Assembly: GCF_009725235.1 (NCBI RefSeq)
Contig: NZ_WJFC01000093.1
Coordinates: 1 to 47,298 of the forward strand
Origin: Scytonema sp. UIC 10036
GTDB lineage: Bacteria > Cyanobacteriota > Cyanobacteriia > Cyanobacteriales > Nostocaceae
Length of the DNA: 47,298 bases
Reading direction: 5' to 3'
Part shown: in pieces, positions 25,072-34,380 of the stretch
How positions within the stretch are numbered: the first letter of the stretch is position 1
Layout of the letters: each line of letters opens with the position of its first letter
Translations under genes and position numbers: made by a program
The notes under the pieces: generated by a model
The model's database searches: none
Told to the model about the DNA's origin: nothing
What the model saw: the letters and a program-made list of their open reading frames with translations, nothing else

Positions 25072-25114
25072 AAGTCAAAAGTCAAAAGGGCAAAGAATTC
25101 TGACTTTTGACTTT
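25071..25114. terminator. Bidirectional terminator-like hairpin
   Basis: AAAGTCAAAAGTCA and TGACTTTTGACTTT are perfect 14-bp arms around 16 bases, between two convergent genes (protease, and peptidoglycan-binding protein ending at 25119). It fits a shared terminator, although it also resembles the dispersed repeats. Confidence 0.65.
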
Positions 25115-25118
25115 CTAC

Positions 25119-25802
25119 CTATGGCGTGGGTGTCGAAGTCGCTGTTGGTGTTGGTGTTTCTGTAGCTTCTGGTGTTGGTGTTTCTGTAGGTGATGCCTCA
25201 GGTGTAGAAGTAGGTTTTGGTTTGGGTGAAGTCGTTGGAGTGGAACTCGGTTTTCTTGTCGGTTGTGGTTTGGATGTGGGTGAAGTTGTCGGTGACGGTT
25301 CGGCTGTTGGGGTCGGTTCGGTTTTGTTTAAGATTTCTTTTGCCTCTTGGTCAAGTCTTTGCCTGAGTGCTAAGTCAGCGATTCCAGTTTCTTGCAAACC
25401 AACTTTTTTTTGATACAGCTTTACTGCTGCTTCTGTCCTTGGACCGTAATATTGATTTTTTGGTAAGAGAGGATCGGGCTTAACTACCAAATTCAGGTTT
25501 CCCTGCAAAATTTCAACAGTCGTCGCTGCAAAATCTTGGGTTTTCTCTCCTGCGACTCCATCAGCAGGTTTTAATTTATACCCTTTTTGAAATTCAATGA
25601 TGACTTTTTTGGCATCCGCCTCTGTCAAAGGCGCATTTGATACCTTGATGTTATAGCCCAAACCCCTCAACACAGAACGGAACTGTTGAGGTGTATACCT
25701 TAGGGCTGCAAACGCCGTATCCGTTATAACTATGCTAGTTGTTATCAGACAGGCTGTAGCAATGCTAACACTTGATTTTCTTAACACACACCACATAGAC
25801 AA
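25119..25802 (-). CDS. Secreted peptidoglycan-binding-domain protein
   Basis: A 227-residue exported protein. A signal peptide (about 1-32, ending DTAFA) precedes peptidoglycan-binding type 1 segments (PQQFRSVLRGLGYNI, EFQKGYKLKPADGVAGEKTQ, YYGPRTEAAVKLYQKKVGLQ), about 30-155. The rest is a Thr/Pro/Ser-rich tail of about 65 residues. It should bind cell wall in the periplasm. There is no catalytic domain. A GAGGAG with good spacing precedes the ATG at 25802. The repetitive tail explains the long opposite-strand open frame here. Confidence 0.88.
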   Translation of the reverse strand: MSMWCVLRKSSVSIATACLITTSIVITDTAFAALRYTPQQFRSVLRGLGYNIKVSNAPLTEADAKKVIIEFQKGYKLKPADGVAGEKTQDFAATTVEILQGNLNLVVKPDPLLPKNQYYGPRTEAAVKLYQKKVGLQETGIADLALRQRLDQEAKEILNKTEPTPTAEPSPTTSPTSKPQPTRKPSSTPTTSPKPKPTSTPEASPTETPTPEATETPTPTATSTPTP

Positions 25803-26017
25803 GACTCCTCACAATTAAATCAGCATGGCTATGACGTTAATAAATGAATTAAGGTTTCTTTAACCTCTTTGTCTCCCAGTTATGGATGATTTTTGATTAG
25901 TTTAATTTATAATGGGTGCGTTCTAGAATTATTGTAATTAGCTATTTTGTCATCTATCTCAGGCTGTATAAGTTTAGCTTGTTATACTTTATCCTTCATA
26001 CTTAATCCTTCCTTCAA

Positions 26018-27460
26018 ATGGCTATATCAGCACGTAATTTATGGTTTGAGAGGTTGATGGCACTTGTTGCCTCAGCAAATTTACTATTAATCTTATTTGA
26101 TTTAAGTTATGTTCCTTGGCGAAATTTGTACGTACAAAAGCTTCCCCAAGTAACACATATATACGATCGCTTTAAAGGTATTGAACCCCATCGCGAAACA
26201 GTCCAATATCTGAAAACAGTAGACGCACTCATAGCACAAGTGAGTCAAACAGGATTGCAATCGTCACAAGTAGAAACAAGATTAGCCGAACTTCGCTATT
26301 TGAGTAATGAAATGGTTGATAGCAATCCTTTTGCCGGAGTGGGTAAGAGCGGGACATTAGAAAAAATCAAAAATCGGATGCGCGATCGCATTAACGTAGA
26401 ATCGTCAAAAAAAGCTTTTTCTATTTTCTGGAGTCAAGCATACTTATCAAAACGCGATTGGACTCAAGAAATAGGTTTTTTCAACAAGGCAATTAGACCT
26501 TTAATTGCTACCAATTACTACCGTCGTATAGGAGAAGATGGCGAATTTATCGACGATTTTTGGCTGATTGACTTACCATTCGTCTTAATATTTGCTGTTG
26601 AATTGCTAGCACGAAGCTACTATATCAAGCGCAGTCATCCTGGTTTTAGCTGGTTCAATGCAATTCTTTGGCGCTGGTACGACCTATTCTTACTACTACC
26701 GTTTTTGAGATGGTTAAGAATTATATCCGTACTCATTCGTCTAGACCAAGCCAAATTATTAAATCTTCAACCCCTGCGCCAGCAAATCCATCAAGGAATT
26801 ATCGCCAATTTTGCGGAAGAAATTACAGAAATTGTCGTTGTGCGGGTTATCAACCAGATTCAAGGGGCTATTCACAGAGGCGAACTCAAAAGGTGGTTAC
26901 AGCAAAACGAGAGTTTACGTCCTTACATAGATATTAACAATATCAATGAAATTGAAGCCATTGGAACTATTTTTGTTCAAACTATCATTTACCAAGTCTT
27001 GCCAAAAATCCAACCAGAAACGATCGCGATCCTGCGCCATACCATAGATAGTGCTCTCAAACAATCCCCTATGTATAGAGATTTACAAAACTTTCCTGGA
27101 GTAGGACAGATACAGATCCAACTGAGCGAGCAATTCGCGACCCTGATTGCCACTAACCTTTACAGTGCAGTAGTCAGCGCCGCCGAAGATCCAGTAGGAG
27201 CAAAACTTTCAGGTCAATTAGTAAAACGCTTTACCGAAGCTCTTGGAACAGAATTGCAAAACAAACACGTTCTTTCAGAACTTCAGAACCTTGTGCTCGA
27301 TTTTCTAGAAGAAATCAAACTCAATTACGTTCAGCAAATGTCAGAAGAGGAGATGATGCAAATTTTGCAGCAAACCAGACAACTGAGAACAAAACCATCA
27401 GTTCAACAGGTTAGCTCTCCACCTCCTGTCATGCTATCACCTAAGGAAAAAGGTTCTTGA
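26018..27460 (+). CDS. Conserved membrane protein with voltage-sensor-like helices, no pore
   Basis: A 480-residue protein of unknown function. One hydrophobic helix is at 13-33. After a loop of about 140 residues come three more: WLIDLPFVLIFAVELLARSYY (S2-like), FNAILWRWYDLFLLLPF (S3-like, with Asp) and LRWLRIISVLIRL (S4-like, with spaced Arg). The order and charged residues resemble a voltage-sensing domain. No selectivity filter or pore helices follow. The C-terminal 220 residues are soluble and largely helical (NFAEEITEIVVVRVINQIQG, LSGQLVKRFTEALGTELQ). I infer the likeness from motif shape only. The start ATG 26018 has weak upstream signals. Confidence 0.7.
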   Translation: MAISARNLWFERLMALVASANLLLILFDLSYVPWRNLYVQKLPQVTHIYDRFKGIEPHRETVQYLKTVDALIAQVSQTGLQSSQVETRLAELRYLSNEMVDSNPFAGVGKSGTLEKIKNRMRDRINVESSKKAFSIFWSQAYLSKRDWTQEIGFFNKAIRPLIATNYYRRIGEDGEFIDDFWLIDLPFVLIFAVELLARSYYIKRSHPGFSWFNAILWRWYDLFLLLPFLRWLRIISVLIRLDQAKLLNLQPLRQQIHQGIIANFAEEITEIVVVRVINQIQGAIHRGELKRWLQQNESLRPYIDINNINEIEAIGTIFVQTIIYQVLPKIQPETIAILRHTIDSALKQSPMYRDLQNFPGVGQIQIQLSEQFATLIATNLYSAVVSAAEDPVGAKLSGQLVKRFTEALGTELQNKHVLSELQNLVLDFLEEIKLNYVQQMSEEEMMQILQQTRQLRTKPSVQQVSSPPPVMLSPKEKGS

Positions 27461-27601
27461 AGAAGGCACAGAGCAGAGGGCAGAGGGCAGAAGGCGAAGC
27501 GTCAAAAGCTCAATCGAATAGGCGATGGGGTTCTTGAAACTCCGTCCGCATAGGTTATATCTTATTACAGTTTTCCCAAAGCAAAAGAAACTAGAATAGT
27601 G

Positions 27602-27607
27602 TATAAT
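27602..27607 (+). promoter_or_regulatory. Probable -10 box TATAAT of the rimP operon
   Basis: An exact consensus -10 lies in GTGTATAATAGTAG about 265 bases ahead of rimP. No good -35 is seen at 16-18 bases upstream. It starts a leader with three hairpins, consistent with a transcription start near 27614. Confidence 0.5.
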
Positions 27608-27833
27608 AGTAGCCTCAGGGCACATAAAATTGATACTTAATAATGTGCCTCTGGCAGTCGAACCGATGGTAACTCAAAAAGTTAGTGCCACTTAGACTAG
27701 CTTTTGGAGGAAAGGTTGGTTTGAAACGAGTTTTTGCATCTTACCTCAAAAAAAATGCGCTAAACTAAGGTTAAGGGCGAACTTAAGTTATAGGTTCGCC
27801 CTAAGACTTCTTGGAAGATATCCCTATCGCAGG

Positions 27834-27859
27834 AAGTGGGCTTTTGACCCACTTTTTTT
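27834..27859 (+). terminator. Intrinsic terminator just upstream of rimP
   Basis: AAGTGGG, a 7-nt loop (CTTTTGA), CCCACTT, then a run of seven T in total. It ends 14 bases before the rimP ATG. Since the operon needs to be read, it is best seen as an attenuator or as the end of an upstream leader RNA. Confidence 0.8.
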
Positions 27860-27873
27860 GTTGGAATAGCCGC

Positions 27874-28335
27874 ATGACTCACCCTTTAGTCCCACAAGTT
27901 ATAGAATTGGCGACACCAGTAGCAGAACAAATTGGTTTAGAAGTTGTTGGAGCTGTGTTTCACACCAACCAACGCCCACCTGTTTTGCGGGTAGATATTC
28001 GCAATCCCAATCAAGACACAGGTTTGGATGATTGTGAACGGATGAGCCGTGCTTTAGAAGCCACTCTGGATGCGGCAAAAATTATTCCAGACGCCTACGT
28101 ATTGGAAGTTTCCAGTCCTGGAATTTCACGACAACTTGAGACTGACCGGGAATTTATTTCTTTTAAAGGATTTCCTGTCATTGTCCGAACTTCTCCACCT
28201 CATGAAGGACAGCAAGAGTGGAATGGTCAGTTGATTCGCCGGGATGAAACAGCAGTTTACATCAACCAAAAAGGTCGCGTAGTTGAAATTCCACGCGCCC
28301 TAGTTGTTAGGGTGCAACTGGATGAACGCCACTGA
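27874..28335 (+). CDS. rimP: Ribosome maturation factor RimP
   Basis: A 153-residue RimP, needed for 30S ribosome subunit assembly. It has the two-domain layout: an N-terminal alpha/beta part ([49 protein letters not shown]) with the conserved [15 protein letters not shown], and a C-terminal beta part ([23 protein letters not shown]). I chose ATG 27874 because the family begins [13 protein letters not shown]; the longer frame from 27811 would read through the terminator hairpin. It lies first in the rimP-nusA-ylxR-infB operon. Confidence 0.95.
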   Translation: MTHPLVPQVIELATPVAEQIGLEVVGAVFHTNQRPPVLRVDIRNPNQDTGLDDCERMSRALEATLDAAKIIPDAYVLEVSSPGISRQLETDREFISFKGFPVIVRTSPPHEGQQEWNGQLIRRDETAVYINQKGRVVEIPRALVVRVQLDERH

Positions 28336-28337
28336 AC

Positions 28338-28376
28338 AATTTTAGATTTTAGATTTTAGATTTTAGATTTAGGGTT
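28338..28376. repeat. TTTTAGA heptad repeat
   Basis: About five tandem TTTTAGA units lie in the short gap between rimP and nusA, followed by CCACGCATC-type repeats before the nusA ribosome-binding site. Confidence 0.8.
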
Positions 28377-28457
28377 TTGGAAAAGAATCCACGCATCCAC
28401 GCATCTAAAATCCACGCATTCTTTATGTACTTGTCTAAAAATATAGGAGATTTGCTT

Positions 28458-29867
28458 ATGTCAATGGTGACGTTACCTGGATTAAAAGATTTAATTGAAA
28501 ATATAAGTCGCGAGCGTAATTTACCTCGCGTCGCCGTTCAATCAGCCATTAGAGAAGCACTATTAAAGGGGTACGAGCGTTACCGACGTGCCCAAAATTT
28601 AGAACGCAAACAATTTGATGATGATTATTTTGATAATTTTGATGTGCAACTCGACGTGGAAGATGAAGGATTTCGCGTCGTTGCTACAAAAACTATTGTA
28701 GAAGCCGTCTCTAATTCTGACCACGAAATTGCCTTACAGCAAGTTCAGGAAATGGGAGGTGATGAAGCACAACTCGGTCAAGAAGTGGTGCTAGATGTAA
28801 CACCAGACCAAGGAGAATTTGGTCGCATGGCAGCAATGCAAACCAAACAAGTTTTGGCGCAAAAACTGCGGGATCAACAGCGCCAAATGGTGCAGGAAGA
28901 ATTTCAAGAATTAGAAGGAGAAGTACTGCAAGCCAGAGTCCTGCGTTTTGAAAGACAATCAGTCATCATGGCAGTCAGAAGTAGCTTGGGTCAGCCAGAG
29001 GTAGAAGCGGAATTGCCCAAGCGGGAACAATTACCAAACGATAATTACCGAGCAAATGCTACCTTTAAAGTCTATCTGAAAAAAGTATCTCAGGGTCAGC
29101 AACGCGGTCCTCAGTTACTAGTTTCCAGAGCTGATGCTGGTTTGGTCGTTGAACTCTTTGCTAATGAAGTTCCAGAAATTGAAGATGAAGTGGTCAGGAT
29201 TGTGGCTGTAGCCAGGGAAGCAAATCCTCCCTCCCGTCACGTAGGACCTCGCACAAAGATTGCTGTTGATACACTCGATCGCGATGTAGACCCAGTAGGA
29301 GCATGTATTGGAGCACGGGGATCGCGGATTCAAGTTGTTGTGAACGAATTGCGTGGGGAAAAGATAGACGTGATTCGTTGGTCGCCAGACCCTGCAACTT
29401 ATATAGCAAACGCCTTGAGCCCAGCACGAGTTGATGAAGTCCGCCTCATGGACCCAGAAACCAGGCAAACTCACGTATTAGTTGCTGAGGATCAATTAAG
29501 TCTGGCGATTGGGAAAGAAGGACAAAATGTTCGTTTAGCTGCAAAACTCACGGGTTGGAAAATTGATATCAAAGACAAAGCTAAGTACGACCACGCAGGA
29601 GAAGATGCTAAGTTTGTAGCTGCTAGGGCAAAATATGCTGCGGAATTAGCTGCATTAGAAGCAGCTGAGCAAGATGAGGATGAGTATGAGGATGAGTATG
29701 AGGATGAACTCGAAAACAAACTTAATAACAAACTCGACGAAGACGAACTTGATGAAGATGAACTTGACGAAGACGAACTCGACGAAAATGACGAAGATCG
29801 GGAAGATTCTGAACTAGAGGAGGATGAGGATTTTGACGAAGATGATGACAATTTGAATGCTAGGTAA
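28458..29867 (+). CDS. nusA: Transcription termination/antitermination factor NusA
   Basis: A 469-residue NusA. It starts with the polymerase-binding N domain (VTLPGLKDLIENISRERNLP, about 1-130), then an S1 domain, and two KH domains (GARGSRIQVVVNELRGEKID; LAIGKEGQNVRLAAKLTGW) that bind RNA. The last 65 residues are an acidic, repetitive tail (repeats of DELDE and DEYEDE) instead of the acid-rich repeat domains of other bacteria. I chose ATG 28458, with AGGAG eight bases upstream; the longer frame from 28377 runs through repeats. NusA regulates pausing and termination, and possibly its own leader. Confidence 0.95.
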   Translation: MSMVTLPGLKDLIENISRERNLPRVAVQSAIREALLKGYERYRRAQNLERKQFDDDYFDNFDVQLDVEDEGFRVVATKTIVEAVSNSDHEIALQQVQEMGGDEAQLGQEVVLDVTPDQGEFGRMAAMQTKQVLAQKLRDQQRQMVQEEFQELEGEVLQARVLRFERQSVIMAVRSSLGQPEVEAELPKREQLPNDNYRANATFKVYLKKVSQGQQRGPQLLVSRADAGLVVELFANEVPEIEDEVVRIVAVAREANPPSRHVGPRTKIAVDTLDRDVDPVGACIGARGSRIQVVVNELRGEKIDVIRWSPDPATYIANALSPARVDEVRLMDPETRQTHVLVAEDQLSLAIGKEGQNVRLAAKLTGWKIDIKDKAKYDHAGEDAKFVAARAKYAAELAALEAAEQDEDEYEDEYEDELENKLNNKLDEDELDEDELDEDELDENDEDREDSELEEDEDFDEDDDNLNAR

Positions 29868-29931
29868 AGCAACGAGTTATCAAGTGTGTGCCGCTCGCGC
29901 TGTAGTTGATATATGAATAGATTTTGTGACG

Positions 29932-30207
29932 ATGAAACCAAACTACCGACGTTGTATTAGTTGTCGTAAAGTAGGGTTAAAGCAAGAGTTCTGGCGGATT
30001 GTCCGCGTGTTTCCTTCGGGACAGGTACAATTAGATGAGGGCATGGGCCGTTCTGCCTATATTTGTCCAAACCAAAGCTGTGTCGCCGCAGCTCAAAAAA
30101 AAAATAAACTAGGGCGTGCTCTACAGGCATCAGTGCCAGAACCACTGTATCAACTATTGTGGCAGCGTCTATCCCAAGAAAATAACCAAAATTCAACTGA
30201 TAATTGA
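29932..30207 (+). CDS. ylxR: YlxR/DUF448 family protein
   Basis: A 91-residue basic protein of the YlxR family. It carries the conserved RRCISCRKVGLKQEFWRIVR and GMGRSAYICP segments. YlxR is a nucleoid/RNA-binding protein that in some bacteria interacts with RNase P; cyanobacterial function is not established. I chose ATG 29932; the frame also opens at GTG 29926. The position between nusA and infB matches the usual gene order. Confidence 0.93.
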   Translation: MKPNYRRCISCRKVGLKQEFWRIVRVFPSGQVQLDEGMGRSAYICPNQSCVAAAQKKNKLGRALQASVPEPLYQLLWQRLSQENNQNSTDN

Positions 30208-30224
30208 GCTTATGCTTGAAGAAG

Positions 30225-30338
30225 TTACAGATTTTTTAGAAAGATGGTAAGTGGGAAGTGGTTAATCGTTAGTAGCGATCGAGGTACCAACTAGCAACCA
30301 CTAACCACTAACCACTAACCCATCTGAAAAATCTGTAA
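30225..30338 (+). repeat. Long imperfect hairpin with heptad arms
   Basis: TTACAGATTTTTTAGAAAGATGG (left, 30225-30247) pairs with CCATCTGAAAAATCTGTAA (right, 30320-30338), and between them GTGGTTAATCGTTAG pairs with CCACTAACCACTAAC. The whole stretch can form one hairpin of over 110 bases, shortly after the ylxR stop. It may be an insertion of the dispersed repeat, or a terminator. Confidence 0.7.
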
Positions 30339-30580
30339 GGAAGTGCATGCGGAGCTTGAAACTAACTTGTAGCGGTAATTTCAGAGGAAAAGTGCAGGCA
30401 GCCGAACAAATTGTGCTGTCAACACCTCCTCTAGAATCGCTCATGTAGTGCCAGAATAGTAAAAGGGTGTCGTTAGCATTGCTCTTGATTTTATAAAAAG
30501 GGGCGAAGCTGCACTCCCAACAAGTTTTACTTAGTTGTGTTGTGGAAGACTCAGAAAAAGCAAAAAAACAAAAAACAGAA

Positions 30581-30642
30581 TGGCAACCTGGTAGCGCCCA
30601 AGCGCGGTTTGGCGTCAACCATCAATTCTGGTGGAGATGCCA
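30581..30642 (+). ncRNA. Candidate structured RNA element in the infB leader
   Basis: Nested helices can form: TGGCA (30581-30585) with TGCCA (30638-30642), TGGT (30589-30592) with ACCA (30618-30621), and GCGCC (30594-30598) with GGCGT (30611-30615). The strand TGCC in 30638-30641 could also pair with GGCA at about 30679, giving an alternative fold. No known riboswitch class was recognised. Confidence 0.4.
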
Positions 30643-30787
30643 GCATTAACAAGGGAACATCTCTCTTTCCTGATTGGAGGCATCGGCAAGAATAGCAACT
30701 GCAACCAAAAAACAGTAATCAAAAGGATGGAGATGTCACAAACCAGGCAACCATCCGTTAAAACTGTAAATTAAAGGGGAAGAGTGG

Positions 30788-33700
30788 ATGAACAACGGCA
30801 AAGTTAGAATTTACGAGTTATCAAAGGAATTGAATTTGGATAATAAAGAGCTATTAGCAATTTGCGACCAGCTCAACATTGCGGTCAAAAGTCATAGCAG
30901 TACAATTACAGAGTCAGAAGCAGAACGCATTCGGACTCAAGCAGAAAAATTAGCGGCGACAACTGTGCCGCAAAGAAAGGATAATGGTGGAAATAGCCAT
31001 AATAGAATAAATTCACTACAAGCTGGCTCCCGAAACAGACCTGCTGCACCTAATAATCAACAAATCTTGGAGATACGTAAACCTAAAGACTTGATAAACC
31101 AGACGTCAAACGCCTCCGAGGCGTCAGTTGCTACCAACACTAAACTTGCTTCTTCTGAAGTCAATCCTCCCTCCCCCCCTAAGCCCTTTGCTACCCCAGT
31201 CTCACCCATGAAGCCCGTGGCACCAAGCAAACCTGTACCCCGGAATCAGTCTGAGACCGCTCAAGAACTTGTTGTGACAGACGCGGCTAACAAGACACAA
31301 GATACAGAAAAACCGGCGGAAAAAACAACGGCAGCAAAACCAGAAAAATCGGTTGCACCTTCTCAAGGGTCTAAGGTAAAACCAGAAAGACCTCAAAAAC
31401 CGCAACTGACGGCACCACCTACAAGACCACCAGGAGAAAAGCCAAACACAGGTGGCACTTCTCCTCAAGCAAATGTAAGTGAAAAGCCGATTCTGAAGCG
31501 CGATCGCGACCAAGCTAAACCAGAACGCGATCCCGAACGCGATCGCAATCGACCTGGAAAGCAAGAACACGCTGCCAAGCACGACCAGGCAAGACCGCAA
31601 AAAGAAAGAGCAAACAAACCACCCACAGGGGATTCAACAGCGGCACCGCCACAAAAACCCTCGCGTCCTGCCCCGCCTGTAAGATCGGAACGCGGTGCGG
31701 GCAAACCGTCTGCACCGATACCCGCAGGCGCAGATACTCCACGGCCCAGCAGACCAATGCGTCCGTCTGCTGACCATCCAGTCGCAGCAACACTTGCGAC
31801 TCCACCAAAACAAATCCCAAGCTCAGCTAAAACAGCAATAGCTGTTGAAGAAGAGGATGACGACGTAGTTGTACCTGAAGTTATCGAACTGAAGCGACCA
31901 ACACCGCCCCGCCAAGCCAAAGGAAAGAAGTGGCAGGAAGAGGACATCGATGAACTCAAAGAAGCGGCTAAATCGGGTAAGGGCGTCACTAAAGGAAAGC
32001 GCCTCAAGCCGATTGTCGATGATGAGGACTTGTTAGAAGACGATCTACTTGATGAAGAAGGAGTAGAAATACCAGCCGCTGTTCAAGTCAGTCTTTCCAT
32101 TGCCCGTCCACCCAAACCCAAGGCAGCTAAAGCAGCACAACCTGCCGTTGCTGTTGTTACTCCAGTGGCTAGAGGGAAAAAGCCAGCTAGCAATCGCACA
32201 GAGCAACAACAAAATCGTCGCCAAACAGAGCAAAAGCGGGAGCGACCGGAAATTCTGACAGTTACAGGTCCCATGACTGTACAAGAACTGGCAGAAGGTT
32301 TAGCAGTGGCTGATACAGAGATTGTAAAAATCCTGTTTATGAAGGGTATAGCAGTTAGCATTACCCAAAGCCTTGATATTCCCACAATTACACAGGTTGC
32401 CAACGAGTTAGGTACAGAAATTACAACTGCTGAACCCGAAGCAGAAGCCCGTAAAGTCACCGAAATGATTGATGTCGAAGATCTGGAAAAACTCCAGCGA
32501 CGTCCGCCAGTAGTGACAATTATGGGTCACGTAGACCACGGAAAAACAACCCTACTCGACTCGATTCGCAAAACAAAGGTGGCTGCTGGTGAAGCGGGTG
32601 GTATTACCCAGCACATTGGCGCTTACCACGTAGATGTGGAACACGATGGCAAAGAGCAGCAAATCGTATTTCTCGATACTCCCGGTCACGAAGCATTTAC
32701 AGCAATGCGGGCAAGAGGCGCACGTGTCACCGACATTGCTATCTTGGTCGTTGCCGCAGATGATGGTGTCCGTCCCCAAACAGTGGAAGCCATAAGCCAC
32801 GCAAAGGCAGCTGAGGTTCCCATTGTGGTTGCGATTAACAAAATCGACAAACCAGAAGCTCAACCAGACCGGGTGAAGCAAGAATTAACGGAATACGCTC
32901 TCGTTCCAGAAGAATGGGGCGGCGATACGATTATGGTTCCGGTTAGCGCTATCAAAGGTGAAAACCTCGATACGCTGCTTGAAATGATTCTGCTAGTAGC
33001 AGAAATCGAAGAACTATCTGCTAACCCAGAGCGGATGGCGAGAGGAACTGTCATTGAAGCACATCTGGACAAAGCTAAAGGACCGGTTGCTACCCTGTTG
33101 ATTCAAAACGGTACATTACACGTGGGCGACCTGTTAGTAGCAGGTTCTGTCTTCGGTAAAGTCCGAGCCATGGTGGATGACAGAGGGGCAAGAGTCGAAG
33201 CAGCCAATCCATCCTTCGCTGTTGAGGTACTGGGCTTAAGTGAAGTACCTGCGGCGGGTGATGAGTTCGAGGTCTTTGATAACGAGAAACAAGCAAGGTC
33301 TATTGCTGACGAACGTGCCGAAAAACAACGTCAATCCCGCCTCATGCAGGGACGCGTTACCCTTACAAGTCTGTCGGCTCAAGCTCAAGAGGGCGAGTTA
33401 AAAGAACTCAACTTGATTTTGAAAGGAGACGTACAGGGTTCAGTAGAAGCTATTGTGGGATCGCTCAGGCAAATTCCACAAAACGAAGTGCAAATTCGTT
33501 TGTTGTTAGCATCTGCAGGTGAAATCACTCAAACAGATATCGACTTGGCTGCAGCCAGTGGAGCCGTTATTGTTGGTTTCAATACAACCTACGCAAGCGG
33601 TGCAAGACACGCAGCCGATGAAGCAGGTGTCGATGTACGGGAATACGACATTATCTACAAACTGTTGGAAGATATCCAAGGTGCTCTAGAAGGTCTCTTG

Positions 33701-34021
33701 GAACCAGAGTTGGTAGAAGAACATCTCGGTCAAGCCGAAGTGCGTGCTGTCTTCCCTGTCGGTCGCGGTGCTGTTGCTGGTTGTTACGTACAGTCTGGCA
33801 AACTTATACGGAACTGCAAAGTGCGTGTACGTCGCAATGGTAAGGTAATCCATGAAGATACTCTTGACTCCCTCAAGCGGATGAAAGAAGATGCACGCGA
33901 AGTCAATTCTGGTTATGAGTGTGGTGTCGGTATAGATAAATATACTGATTGGGCAGAAGGTGATATCATCGAAGCCTACCAGATGGTGACCAAACGTCGT
34001 ACCCTTTCCAAAACAAGATAG
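30788..34021 (+). CDS. infB: Translation initiation factor IF-2
   Basis: A 1077-residue IF-2, the GTPase that delivers fMet-tRNA to the 30S subunit. The N-terminal IF2_N segment (about 1-55) is followed by a 440-residue Pro/Lys/Ala-rich linker with low conservation, including [21 protein letters not shown] second IF2_N segment lies at about 490-545, then the GTPase (GHVDHGKTT near 578; [12 protein letters not shown]) and the C-terminal tRNA-binding domains. The linker is long, as is usual in cyanobacteria. The start ATG 30788 follows AAAGGGGAAGAG, a good ribosome-binding site. Confidence 0.97.
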   Translation: MNNGKVRIYELSKELNLDNKELLAICDQLNIAVKSHSSTITESEAERIRTQAEKLAATTVPQRKDNGGNSHNRINSLQAGSRNRPAAPNNQQILEIRKPKDLINQTSNASEASVATNTKLASSEVNPPSPPKPFATPVSPMKPVAPSKPVPRNQSETAQELVVTDAANKTQDTEKPAEKTTAAKPEKSVAPSQGSKVKPERPQKPQLTAPPTRPPGEKPNTGGTSPQANVSEKPILKRDRDQAKPERDPERDRNRPGKQEHAAKHDQARPQKERANKPPTGDSTAAPPQKPSRPAPPVRSERGAGKPSAPIPAGADTPRPSRPMRPSADHPVAATLATPPKQIPSSAKTAIAVEEEDDDVVVPEVIELKRPTPPRQAKGKKWQEEDIDELKEAAKSGKGVTKGKRLKPIVDDEDLLEDDLLDEEGVEIPAAVQVSLSIARPPKPKAAKAAQPAVAVVTPVARGKKPASNRTEQQQNRRQTEQKRERPEILTVTGPMTVQELAEGLAVADTEIVKILFMKGIAVSITQSLDIPTITQVANELGTEITTAEPEAEARKVTEMIDVEDLEKLQRRPPVVTIMGHVDHGKTTLLDSIRKTKVAAGEAGGITQHIGAYHVDVEHDGKEQQIVFLDTPGHEAFTAMRARGARVTDIAILVVAADDGVRPQTVEAISHAKAAEVPIVVAINKIDKPEAQPDRVKQELTEYALVPEEWGGDTIMVPVSAIKGENLDTLLEMILLVAEIEELSANPERMARGTVIEAHLDKAKGPVATLLIQNGTLHVGDLLVAGSVFGKVRAMVDDRGARVEAANPSFAVEVLGLSEVPAAGDEFEVFDNEKQARSIADERAEKQRQSRLMQGRVTLTSLSAQAQEGELKELNLILKGDVQGSVEAIVGSLRQIPQNEVQIRLLLASAGEITQTDIDLAAASGAVIVGFNTTYASGARHAADEAGVDVREYDIIYKLLEDIQGALEGLLEPELVEEHLGQAEVRAVFPVGRGAVAGCYVQSGKLIRNCKVRVRRNGKVIHEDTLDSLKRMKEDAREVNSGYECGVGIDKYTDWAEGDIIEAYQMVTKRRTLSKTR

Positions 34022-34380
34022 TGGGTACAAAGTTTAGAGTTAGGAGTTGTCTATTAAAAACTCTTAACTCTATATTTATCAGGCAAATGGCAGATGGCAG
34101 AGGAGCGACTGCGGTGGACGGGTTTCACAGGCTACAACAAGTGGCGTGGCAGAAGCAAGTTTCTACACGTTGATTTTTTAATATTTGAAGACAAATAAAT
34201 ATTTTTAAACCATACGGTAAAAGTTCCGTGAGAAGGGTGTAAATTTTAGTAACCAACGAAACAGAATTAACCGTGGGAAAAGATTATCTTGAAAATTAAG
34301 CAGTAGAATTATAAGGTCTCAGGGTATCTATTATGAAGAGTACCCTGTTACTACACAGCTAATCATAAGGATGAACAAAT
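34022..34380. other. Intergenic region with one hairpin
   Basis: This 359-base gap is AT-rich. At 34320-34347 CAGGGTA pairs with TACCCTG around 14 bases, just after a possible -10 (TATAAG, 34310-34315) that could serve the small gene at 34381. I saw no RNA gene. Confidence 0.4.

Larger units (their letters stand above)
27461..27873 (+). promoter_or_regulatory. rimP-nusA leader with three hairpins
   Basis: The gap before rimP holds a promoter-like TATAAT (27602-27607) and three hairpins: 27616-27653 (CAGGGCACAT with ATGTGCC(T)CTG), 27774-27802 (AGGGCGAAC with GTTCGCCCT) and a terminator at 27834-27859. This layout suggests transcription attenuation of the rimP-nusA-ylxR-infB operon. The first 140 bases contain nothing I recognise. 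Confidence 0.55.
30208..30787 (+). other. Long structured leader ahead of infB
   Basis: This gap of 580 bases includes a long imperfect hairpin built around heptad repeats (30225-30338), a folded segment at 30581-30642, and a smaller hairpin at 30725-30756. No reliable protein frame was found on either strand. The length is unusual for an operon-internal gap. Confidence 0.6.

Noticed and set aside
25126..25413. 95-codon plus-strand Gly/Val-rich frame
   Set aside because: It is the antisense of the Thr/Pro-rich tail of the secreted protein.
25800..25815. ACTCCTCACA, resembling the core of the Yfr1 small RNA
   Set aside because: No flanking stem-loops, and on the minus strand it is the GAGGAG ribosome-binding site of the peptidoglycan-binding gene.
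29492..29941. 149-codon minus-strand frame rich in serine
   Set aside because: It is the antisense of the acidic NusA tail; the Ser run arises from GAT/GAA codons read backwards.
30301..30618. 105-codon minus-strand frame upstream of infB
   Set aside because: No family-like features, no ribosome-binding site, and it overlaps heptad repeats and the predicted RNA structure.
31202..32007. Long minus-strand frames inside infB
   Set aside because: They mirror the low-complexity Pro/Lys/Ala linker of IF-2 and have no recognisable domain.
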